DNA from: Anaerobiospirillum sp. NML120449
GTDB taxonomy: Bacteria; Pseudomonadota; Gammaproteobacteria; Enterobacterales; Succinivibrionaceae
NCBI RefSeq assembly: GCF_023051105.1
Contig: NZ_JALKIL010000004.1
Span: 124,001-188,000, forward strand
Direction of reading: 5' to 3'
DNA length: 64,000 nucleotides
Positions 1-7,571 of this stretch are shown piece after piece. Within the stretch, counting starts at the first letter, position 1. Each line of letters opens with the position of its first letter. The notes beneath the pieces were generated by a model, which saw only the letters and a program-made list of their open reading frames with translations, was not told the origin of the DNA and searched no databases. Position numbers and translations under genes: made by a program.

Positions 1-2
1 GA

Positions 3-1964
3 GCCAGCATGGGCGATGGCGCCAAAGAGATGTCCATGGACTTCTTTGAGTCCGTACCAAAGTCCCGTATCAGCAAGATGCGCGATGCCTACATCCAGGC
101 TGAAAATGCTTTCAAGCGCGGCGACGAGGCACTTGGTTTTGAAATCCAGCGCGAGCAGCTCAAGGGCTATCCTCTCAATATCTGGCTTAACTACTACTAT
201 CTTGCCTACAACATCAGAGATGAGAAGTTTGAAGCTGCCATGCAGTTTATTGAGCGTAATGAGCAGGCTGAACTGTCAGAGATGCTCAAGGATCGCTATG
301 CCCGCTATCTCTCTGAAAACAAGGACTATCAGCGTCTTTCCCGTCTGGTAGGTGACAAGCCTTTTGATGAAACAGCACTGACAACTTTAAGTCATAATCA
401 GAAGTCCCAGATCTGCCGCTACTACGAGGCTAACTGGCCTTTAAACCGTGTAACTGGCGATGCTGTTCACTTTGCTACCCGTATGTACCTGGAGCTGGGT
501 AACAGACCGGCTGCCTGTAATGCGCTGATTGTGCAGATGGATGCCAGGGGCTATCTAACCGATGCCCTGCGTCTCAAGCGCTATGAAAGCGCCTATGTGC
601 AGCGCTACTACCAGGAGACAACAGAGAGCCTTGCCAGGGTGCTCAATACCACATCTTTTGGAAAGCGTGTTGAGGCACAGATGGCTCTTTACAGCAATCC
701 ATCAGAGCTGTTCAGCAAGGTTGAGGGTAACAGTGAGCAGGAACACCGTACGGCTGTGCTTGCTTTCAAGCGCTACGCCAATCTGTGGCCAGAGCAGGCA
801 CGCAGCGATTTTGATCGCTTCATTAAAAAGTACAAGCCATCCAATGCCGAGCTGGTAGACATCTATCAGATCTTTGCTTCCAGTTTCCTTGGTCGCGCCT
901 TTGAGCTTTCCGACGTAGAGTGGGTAGACAGGAATCTGCCAGCTGTTGCATGGAACACCAGGCTCAAGGAGCAGCGTCTGCGCCGTGCTATCTACTTTGC
1001 CCAGTGGCAGAATGTCTATGTTCTCATAGACCACCTGCCTGAGGATCTGCGCAATGCAGTTAACTGGCGCTACTGGAAGGGCCGTGCCGCCCACGAGCTG
1101 GGCAAGAGTGCCGAGGCTGATACCATTCTCTCTGAGGTAGCCCGTGACCGCAGCTTCTTTGGCTTCTATGCTGCTCAGACCTTAAAGAAAGATTACGCGT
1201 TCAATTATGCCAGGATCTCTCCTGATTATTCTTACCCAATGGATATTGCCAGCAACAAGGCTGCTATCCGCTTCATGGAACTGCATGCCCTTGATGATGA
1301 TAATGCCATCTATGAGTGGCGTGAGATAGCCCGCCGTTCTCCTGAGCACGAAGCCATGGTAATGGCTCAGTGGGCGCTTAACTCTGGCAATTTCCGCTAT
1401 GCCATTGATTATGTGATAAGTTCGGAAAACTGGAATGCCCTTGATTACCGTTTCCCTCTGGCTTTCCGTGGCATCTTTGAGCAGTATGCAAAACAGAGTA
1501 ATGTGCCTCTGTCTTTCCTCTACGGTATCTCCCGTCAGGAAAGCATGCTCAACCACTCCATCAAGTCATGGGCCGGCGCCGTGGGCCTGATGCAGGTAAT
1601 GCCTGGCACAGCAAAGGACATTGCCCGCAGAGAAAACTGGAAATTCTCCGGTGCCAGTGATCTTCTTGATCCGGAGACCAATGTACGCTTTGGCTCAACC
1701 TATGCCCGCTGGATGCTCGACCGCTTTGACAATAACCGCATTCTTGCTGCAGCTGCCTACAATGCTGGTCCTGGCCGTATCCCTCAGTGGAAGTCCACTG
1801 ATGGCATCTTCCGTGACACCGCCATGTATGTGGAGACCATTCCTTTTGAGGAGACCCGCAAGTACGTGCAGAACGTCATTCTCTACGATGCTATCTACAA
1901 CTATCTGCTCACCGGTGACAAGGGCAGCCTCATCCGCCCTAATGAGATGAGCTACGTCTACTAA
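3..1964 (+). CDS. slt: Soluble lytic murein transglycosylase (Slt70 type), 5' end missing
   Basis: Periplasmic enzyme that cleaves the MurNAc-GlcNAc bond of peptidoglycan and leaves 1,6-anhydro-muropeptides. The reading frame is open to the left edge. The first visible ATG (position 9) lies where the mature N-terminus of E. coli Slt70 would be, so the signal peptide is probably outside the window. The first ~450 residues are the helical superhelix (U and L domains). The C-terminal lysozyme-like domain shows ISRQES with the catalytic Glu (codon at 1539, residue 511 counted from position 9), then GAVGLMQVMPGTA and AAYNAGPGRI, all hallmarks of family 1 transglycosylases. It ends about where E. 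coli Slt does. A hairpin terminator follows at 2050. AmpG (57692-59203), which imports such anhydro-muropeptides, is also in this window. Family assignment is secure; only the true start is unseen. Confidence 0.95.
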   Translation, partial: ASMGDGAKEMSMDFFESVPKSRISKMRDAYIQAENAFKRGDEALGFEIQREQLKGYPLNIWLNYYYLAYNIRDEKFEAAMQFIERNEQAELSEMLKDRYARYLSENKDYQRLSRLVGDKPFDETALTTLSHNQKSQICRYYEANWPLNRVTGDAVHFATRMYLELGNRPAACNALIVQMDARGYLTDALRLKRYESAYVQRYYQETTESLARVLNTTSFGKRVEAQMALYSNPSELFSKVEGNSEQEHRTAVLAFKRYANLWPEQARSDFDRFIKKYKPSNAELVDIYQIFASSFLGRAFELSDVEWVDRNLPAVAWNTRLKEQRLRRAIYFAQWQNVYVLIDHLPEDLRNAVNWRYWKGRAAHELGKSAEADTILSEVARDRSFFGFYAAQTLKKDYAFNYARISPDYSYPMDIASNKAAIRFMELHALDDDNAIYEWREIARRSPEHEAMVMAQWALNSGNFRYAIDYVISSENWNALDYRFPLAFRGIFEQYAKQSNVPLSFLYGISRQESMLNHSIKSWAGAVGLMQVMPGTAKDIARRENWKFSGASDLLDPETNVRFGSTYARWMLDRFDNNRILAAAAYNAGPGRIPQWKSTDGIFRDTAMYVETIPFEETRKYVQNVILYDAIYNYLLTGDKGSLIRPNEMSYVY

Positions 1965-2049
1965 CAGCAGGCAAGGCGCAACGCACCATACTCTGAGTTG
2001 TACCTGAGTCATAGCATGGTCAACGCAGAGCCTGCATCACCATAACCCA

Positions 2050-2099
2050 CGGCCTCCGAAACACCCCTGAGAGGGATGCAGCGGAGGCCGTTTGCTTTT
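2050..2099 (+). terminator. Rho-independent terminator after slt
   Basis: A 9-bp perfect stem (cggcctccg at 2050-2058, cggaggccg at 2082-2090) is followed by tttgctttt. The loop contains a second small stem (cccct/aggg). It lies 86 bp after the slt stop and upstream of the tRNA promoter. The other 350 bp between slt and the tRNA hold no gene I can support. Confidence 0.75.
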
Positions 2100-2385
2100 C
2101 AGGCAACATGTCAATCAGAAGCGTTGGGCAGTCCTTTTGATTACCGATTGCAGACCTTGAATTAAAGATGCACCGGCTCTGGCAGTAAAAAGTTGCCTTG
2201 CAGTGGAAAGAAATTTCTTCCGGTAGAGCAGTCGCAGCTGAAATTTCAAAAAGTTTTTGAGGCCCCCCGGGGGTAAAACTGGTCATTTTCAGGGCGGTCA
2301 ACTTTGCGTCAGGCCCGATGGAGGCGTCGTTTCTGGCTTAAAAATCAGGGTCATCAAAAAAGCTTAAAAATTTTTTAAAAAATGC

Positions 2386-2413
2386 TTTACATCACAATAA
2401 AAAACCTTATAAT
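2386..2413 (+). promoter_or_regulatory. Sigma-70 promoter of tRNA-Leu
   Basis: TTTACA at 2386-2391 and a perfect TATAAT at 2408-2413 are separated by 16 bp. An A/T-rich tract (2360-2381) resembling an UP element precedes them. The tRNA begins 45 bp after the -10 box, leaving room for a short 5' leader. This is the clearest consensus promoter in the window. Confidence 0.8.
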
Positions 2414-2458
2414 GAGCACCGTTGAAACGACAGAGTGTTTCAGCAAAAATCTGATTAA

Positions 2459-2541
2459 GCCCAGGTGGTGAAATTGGTAGACACGCTACTTTGAGGGGGT
2501 AGTTCGCGAGAGTGCGGGTTCGAGTCCCGCCCTGGGCACCA
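2459..2541 (+). tRNA. tRNA-Leu, anticodon GAG
   Basis: The acceptor stem pairs 2459-2465 with 2531-2537, the discriminator base is A, and CCA is encoded (2539-2541). The anticodon stem ctact/ggtag (one T-G pair) holds loop TTGAGGG, so the anticodon is GAG, reading CUC/CUU leucine codons. The T arm is gcggg-ttcgagt-cccgc. A long variable arm (class II tRNA) supports leucine. The sequence closely follows E. coli tRNA-Leu(GAG). Confidence 0.95.
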
Positions 2542-2545
2542 ATTC

Positions 2546-2599
2546 AAGCTTACTGCAAGACCGCAGAGAATGGTCAGCAAGTAGGCTTTTTTTGTTTTT
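2546..2599 (+). terminator. Terminator of the tRNA-Leu transcript
   Basis: A 9-bp stem (aagcttact at 2546-2554, agtaggctt at 2580-2588, one G-T pair) has an inner gacc/ggtc pairing and a T-rich run to 2599. It starts 4 bp after the CCA end. Confidence 0.75.
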
Positions 2600-2650
2600 A
2601 CAGCCTGCAAAATTTCAAGCCTGCTGCACGCATCCCATTAAGTCCCATCC

Positions 2651-2710
2651 GGCTCCATCCCGCTTCATCCGGCTCCATCCCGCTTCATCCGGCTCCAGCC
2701 CGTTCCATCA
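2651..2710. repeat. 20-bp tandem repeat, 3 copies
   Basis: Units start at 2651, 2671 and 2691. The first two are identical (ggctccatcccgcttcatcc) and the third differs at a few bases. C-rich on the + strand. Confidence 0.85.
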
Positions 2711-2852
2711 AATCCCATCTCACCGGCCTGACCATCACCAGGCTAATAACATCTTTCCTGTCTCACTGCATCCCATCCCATCCCATCCCATTCAATTCCA
2801 CTTCATCCAGCTCCTCCAGCGCTTCCTGGTTCAATACAGCTTCGCTCATCCT

Positions 2853-2888
2853 GTCCGTATGGTCCGTATGGTCCGTATTGTCCGTATC
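2853..2888. repeat. 9-bp tandem repeat (gtccgtatg), 4 copies
   Basis: Units at 2853, 2862, 2871 and 2880. The first two are gtccgtatg and the last two end in t and c. A run of catcc units lies 60 bp upstream (2769-2792). Confidence 0.85.
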
Positions 2889-3602
2889 GCACAGGCACAT
2901 TACTGCGTCAGAGCATAGCCTCGTTAAAAAGCATCCGTTCAGCCCGGCACAATAACTATGGAAGTCATATCTTCAGTTCAGTTCGGTTCCGTTCCTGGCA
3001 CCAGCATACCTGCATTACCACGCCCAACCGGTAACTGTCTTGTCTGCAAGAGCCCTGAGTAATTGAACTCAAAGGCAGTGATCAGCCAGGATAAGACCGA
3101 TCCTGCCTGATAAGACCAGTCTGGGCCGGCTGACCGGTGGAATGCTGCATGTTGGGCATGGCTGCCGGGTGCTGAAATATAGAGCGCGGAGGGAAATACC
3201 TGTATGCAAGTGATATTAGTTTTGACCAGAATTCTGTGGATCAGGGGCTCAATGAAGTATTCATGCGTTTCCAGATCCGTTATGCATGGCTTTATTTGTA
3301 TTTGTGCAGGTTTGGTTTTTGTTTTGTGATTCTATCTTTGCTATGATCCAGACTGATATCTATGATCTGTAAAAAATTCGATAGATAAGCCTGTACCTGT
3401 ATACCAGACAGCCTTGGTGGCATGATGTTATGTATTGATCTGTAACGATGTTTTTGCATTGCACCAGCCATCAGTCCCAGTGTCCGTGCCCATGGTATGA
3501 ACTCTTTGAGGGGGCTGTTAAACAGAACTTGGCAGATCGCTGTAACAGTACAGTCTTTTCTTCTTATTTTCGGCTGACTGATGGAGCTTGAGGCGGACAG
3601 AT

Positions 3603-5996
3603 ATGAGCTTTGAACCAGAAGATCATGCTTCCGGACCCGCTGTCAAACGGGTACGTGCCGCAGCAGGTAAAGACCTTAATGCTGCACGCGCCTGCATGCC
3701 TCCTGTTGTCCGTACAAAGAGCCCGGAGCGCAGTCAGGACGTATGCATGGTCTCTGCAGGCAAGGCTGCTGCCGGTAAGGCTGCAGCAGGGCAGAATAAA
3801 ACCTGTGACCGCCTGGCTTCAGTGCAGTACTGGGTTGTAGGCCGCGATGGCCCATTGTCCGACCAGACATCTGCCATATGGCGGCGAGCAGTGACTGGCT
3901 GCAGTCAGTTATGGGCCATGTTTGCAGCTGCAGTCTTCATGCTCTGTCCTGGCATCTTACAGCCTGCTGCAGCCTTGATGCACACGTTTTCAGGACATGA
4001 TGGCAACGTTATCTCTGATGCCGTAGACCTCCGCTCCACTCTTGCTGACAGAGCTTCCGACGACAGCATGATGTGGCTGGTAGATAACGGTTTTGGCTCC
4101 ACTTTAAGCTTAGACACCCTGCGTACCGGCCCTGAGTCCACTACTGTCCCCATGTCGCTCAGCCGTCGTCCTGTAGAGTCTGTTATCTTTGAGCATCATG
4201 CCCATGATGTTCCTGAGCTCTTCTCCTATATCCACGAGCACCGTGGTTCCAATATCGTAACTCCTTATGGAGTTCTGCCTGTATTCATCTGCCTTGATCA
4301 CAGGTTATTCTGGTTAAACCCTCTTCATCACGTCCATTCTGACGGGCACACCTTCTACTTCTACCCTGATGCCCGTTCTGTAGCCGCTTACCTGGCCGGC
4401 GATGTAGCAGCTGCCGCTACCTCCGGTCAGTCAACCGTGCTGCCTTACACCTCATCTGGCGATCCTTTTGCTCTTAGCACTCTGCAGACCAGACCAGGTC
4501 ACGACGACTTGGGAGCCCCTATTCCTATTGCCACCATAGGGGCAGCCATAGCCAAAGTTAAAGGAGCAGGAGCCAGTCTGTTCCCTGATCATCACCGCAT
4601 TCGTGCTCCTGAGGGCGATGATGAAAATCTCAATACCCAGGAAATGGTCGATGGCTATCCGACTCGTCACAAGCCGCGCTTTGTTGATGGACGTCCTTAC
4701 ATGGAGGATGTAGATGGTGACAATGTCATTGATATTCCTGATGACTCTCACTACATCTACCTGTACACCTCATTTGTAATGCACAATCTGCTCAAGATCA
4801 GCTGTGAACTGGAAAACAGGGGCTGTGAGCAGCGCATTGCCTATGCCCGTGATATGAACCGCAACTTCAATCCGGCATGGGAATCTCAGGAAAATGAAAT
4901 ATGGGCCCGTTCTTCCTCTTTTTACTATGGCAATACCATAGCTGAGGAAAAGCAGCTTTCCGACGTGCAGTCAGTAAGGGCTCCTGGTGTATCTGCCATG
5001 GCAACCTCCCATGCAGCATCAGCCCATTCTTTCAGCATCAGAAAGCAGGCTCAGAGTATCAGGGAGCTCAATACACCCTATGGGGCAGAGCAGGATCTCA
5101 GTGACGACAGCGCTTCAGCCATTCCAGGTATTCTGCTTGATGATCAGGATATGAGCAGCAGCTCGAGTGGTATCTACATTGGTGTGCTTAATGCCCGCAG
5201 CTTTGAACGTTACGAACGCTTTAACAGTTACATACGCCGCGATCTGGTGCCTTTCAGCTTTGGTCAGCAATATATTGGCAGGGTCAGTGGCCGCGAGTAT
5301 GAGGCTGCCTGGAAGGAGTACATAGACAGGGTAAACAGCGTCAACGGCCGCAACAGTTTTGGCAGTGGTTGCTACATTTCTGCAGCAGGCTATTACATGA
5401 CGGTTTTTGGAAACAGCTGCATTCCTTATGGCGGCTTTGAGCGTATTGAGGCCCGTGCCAGTGACAATGGCACCCTGAGTGCGATCACTGTCCACAGCCG
5501 CCTCTCTCCTACAGTAGACAAGGAAGATTTCATAAACTTTCTGAGCATGCGCTACGACAGGTTTGACCCATACGAGACTGCTGTGGGAGATGTTGCTGTG
5601 CTCTACGAAGAAATCTGCAGCGCCATGAAGGAGCTGTCTGAGGACCGCTATAACTGCGAGATCTACTGGTTCCGTGATCATAACAACTACCTCAAGGTGA
5701 CCTACGGTGTGCACGATGACAATCGCACTCTGTCACTGCTCTTTTCTGATGAAAGCTTCCTTTTTGGCTCTGAGCGCAAAACCCTCAACCGCCGCCTTGC
5801 TTCAATACGCAATGAGATCAAGGTAAAAAATCATATGGCCATTAATGGCCCGGCCCGCAGCTACGACAGCACCGCACAGGTGAGCCGCGACAGCAACACA
5901 CCAGTCAGCTACGGTTCCCCACCGGTCATCTACCGTGCCATGAGCGAAGCTCAAAAGGAGGCTGCGGATAGAGACGAAGCTGAAAATAATCAATAA
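3603..5996 (+). CDS. Large exported or membrane-anchored protein of unknown function
   Basis: A 797-residue protein that I do not recognise. The ATG at 3603 is chosen because ttgagg sits about 10 bases upstream; an in-frame TTG at 3588 is the alternative. A basic, Ala-rich region of ~95 residues is followed by WRR and a hydrophobic stretch (LWAMFAAAVFMLCPGILQ) ending in PAAAL, which looks like a signal peptide or signal anchor placed unusually far from the start. The true start may therefore be downstream, for example GTG at 3891. The bulk (from ~residue 130) would be periplasmic or exported. Near residue 370 it has DVDGDNVIDIPDD, a calcium-loop-like pattern. The C-terminal ~250 residues (from VPFSFGQQYIG) look like a compact folded domain. 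The gene stands alone, with ~1 kb gaps on each side. Confidence 0.75.
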   Translation: MSFEPEDHASGPAVKRVRAAAGKDLNAARACMPPVVRTKSPERSQDVCMVSAGKAAAGKAAAGQNKTCDRLASVQYWVVGRDGPLSDQTSAIWRRAVTGCSQLWAMFAAAVFMLCPGILQPAAALMHTFSGHDGNVISDAVDLRSTLADRASDDSMMWLVDNGFGSTLSLDTLRTGPESTTVPMSLSRRPVESVIFEHHAHDVPELFSYIHEHRGSNIVTPYGVLPVFICLDHRLFWLNPLHHVHSDGHTFYFYPDARSVAAYLAGDVAAAATSGQSTVLPYTSSGDPFALSTLQTRPGHDDLGAPIPIATIGAAIAKVKGAGASLFPDHHRIRAPEGDDENLNTQEMVDGYPTRHKPRFVDGRPYMEDVDGDNVIDIPDDSHYIYLYTSFVMHNLLKISCELENRGCEQRIAYARDMNRNFNPAWESQENEIWARSSSFYYGNTIAEEKQLSDVQSVRAPGVSAMATSHAASAHSFSIRKQAQSIRELNTPYGAEQDLSDDSASAIPGILLDDQDMSSSSSGIYIGVLNARSFERYERFNSYIRRDLVPFSFGQQYIGRVSGREYEAAWKEYIDRVNSVNGRNSFGSGCYISAAGYYMTVFGNSCIPYGGFERIEARASDNGTLSAITVHSRLSPTVDKEDFINFLSMRYDRFDPYETAVGDVAVLYEEICSAMKELSEDRYNCEIYWFRDHNNYLKVTYGVHDDNRTLSLLFSDESFLFGSERKTLNRRLASIRNEIKVKNHMAINGPARSYDSTAQVSRDSNTPVSYGSPPVIYRAMSEAQKEAADRDEAENNQ

Positions 5997-6185
5997 GACA
6001 GGACGCGGAACCAGTAATTATGTTGCCAGCTCGGGCAGTATCAGGAACTCCAAGTCATTTATCTGTTAATTGCTCCACTGGGCAGAATTAGCAAACGTAT
6101 TGTCAAAAAGGGTACGAAAGCCTGCAGTTGAGCAGGAGTTATGGGACCATGTCAGTAGGCGTCTGCATTGTGACAGCCCTGTAAC

Positions 6186-6232
6186 CGGTCATTAACTTAA
6201 GCTGGAGCTGATGTTAATGACCGCTTTGTTTA
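6186..6232 (+). terminator. Inverted repeat, probable terminator
   Basis: An 11-bp perfect stem (cggtcattaac at 6186-6196, gttaatgaccg at 6213-6223) is followed by ctttgttt. It lies ~190 bp after the 797-residue gene, which it may terminate. Confidence 0.5.
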
Positions 6233-6407
6233 TGAGCGGGCGCAGCAGACGGGAGGATGCTTCAGTCGAGCTGATGCTGCAGCATGGCAGTCGCTGCAGC
6301 CTGACGGATTCCAGGCGTGCTGATGCTGTTTTGGGCATGCCTCGTGTGCGCTAAAGGTAAAAGAAGGGGAAAGGGCAGGAGCCGGGCATGGGGCGGGGAC
6401 CGGGGCT

Positions 6408-6509
6408 GGGCATGAGCATGGACAGGGGCCGGGTATGGACAGGGGCAGGGACCGGGGCGGGCATGAGCATGGACAGGGGCAGGGCATAGGCAGGGACCGG
6501 GCAGCGGCA
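6408..6509. repeat. G-rich 51-bp imperfect tandem repeat
   Basis: Two copies start with gggcatgagcatggacagg at 6408 and 6459. The array and its flanks (6360-6515) carry well over ten runs of three or more G on the + strand, so the strand could form G-quadruplexes. Confidence 0.75.
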
Positions 6510-7571
6510 GGGGCTGCGCTTTTGTAGAGCGGGTTGGGCACCAGTATGAGTTATCCTGGTGGTAAATTGGGGGCTGTAACTCAATTTTACAGACAGCTCT
6601 TAGATGGCAGGTGACATGGGATTGTGAAAAATGATAACTTTCACAGTGAAACAGTTACATACATATTGCGCATCATGCTGTGAGTAACGGGCATTATTCC
6701 TGGCCTGTTTGACAGGGCTTACGCCTGCAAAAGCAATGCAGCTGCTCTGAGCTTTCAGCTGCTCATGGTTTGAGCTTATGACAGGTGTGGGGAGAGATGG
6801 TCCAGCCAGCTCATGCTGGTTTGCTGGCTGCAGGTCAGCTGGTATGCAAGGTTGTCTGAAGGGCTTAACAGCTGACCGTCGGCGGGGGCAGTGTTTTGAT
6901 GGAAGAATTTCAGTACCCGGTCTGATTTTGGAGAAAATGTTCATCAATATCATTCTGAATTGTGAGATCGCTCAATATTATCCGGGCGTCTACAGGACAT
7001 AATTACGTGTATCACTGCCCTGGAAAGACCATGTTGTGATCTGTATCCGATAGTAATTGTTCAGTTGGAATTAATGTTGCATTAGACAGTATAAAGCCGA
7101 CAAATGATAAGGTTTCGACATTAGCCTTTTAGCAGGTCAGCGCAATTATGGGCGCAGTTGCGGGCACAGGTAAGAAAGCCCGAAACATCCCCCTGCTGAT
7201 GCGCTGTGGTCCCGTCGGCAACAGCTGTCCGTTCCTGGTGGGAACGTGACATAAATTTAATTCTCAGGTTTACTCCGGCATTGACTGGCACATAAACGTG
7301 CAGGTCCTGTCAGACCCCGCATCGGGGAAAGCATTCTCATAAAGCCGGAAATGTTAGTCTTCAGTCTGCAAAAGACTGGACTTGCCTGCCTTAAATCACA
7401 CTGCACAGTTTCTGAGACCGGCCTTCAGGTCTGTCACTTTTCTGAGCAGCAGGGTGCTGCATAAGTCCTTGCAGCTTGTCAGTACACATTTTTGTGTTTA
7501 GTACTACAGCTATTTACCGCAGTGTTGAGCAAAGCTTCAACCTGGGAGAGAAGGTTTAATTTAGGTGCTCT

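Larger units (their letters stand above)
2600..3602. other. Intergenic gap with short tandem repeats
   Basis: About 1 kb with no credible gene. Open frames across 2512-2955 exist only because C/T-rich repeats lack stops. The gap holds three small repeat tracts: the 20-bp array at 2651, a catcc run at 2769-2792 and a 9-bp array at 2853. The right half (2900-3600) is ordinary unique sequence in which I see no convincing promoter for the downstream gene. Confidence 0.6.
5997..7571. other. 1.6-kb intergenic gap
   Basis: No supportable gene. It contains a terminator-like hairpin at 6186, a G-rich tandem repeat at 6408-6509 and A/T-richer unique sequence from 6590. Short open frames here (for example 6778-7002) have no Shine-Dalgarno site and no protein-like composition. 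Confidence 0.6.

Noticed and set aside
2512..2955. 147-codon frame starting inside the tRNA-Leu gene
   Set aside because: Begins within the tRNA and crosses its terminator and simple repeats.
5115..5714. 199-codon minus-strand frame inside the 797-residue gene
   Set aside because: Fully antisense to a longer frame with a ribosome site; no ribosome site of its own and no recognisable protein character.
6230..6584. Cys/Pro-rich minus-strand frames (PCPCPCSCP)
   Set aside because: Product of reading the G-rich repeat backwards; two overlapping frames show the same pattern.
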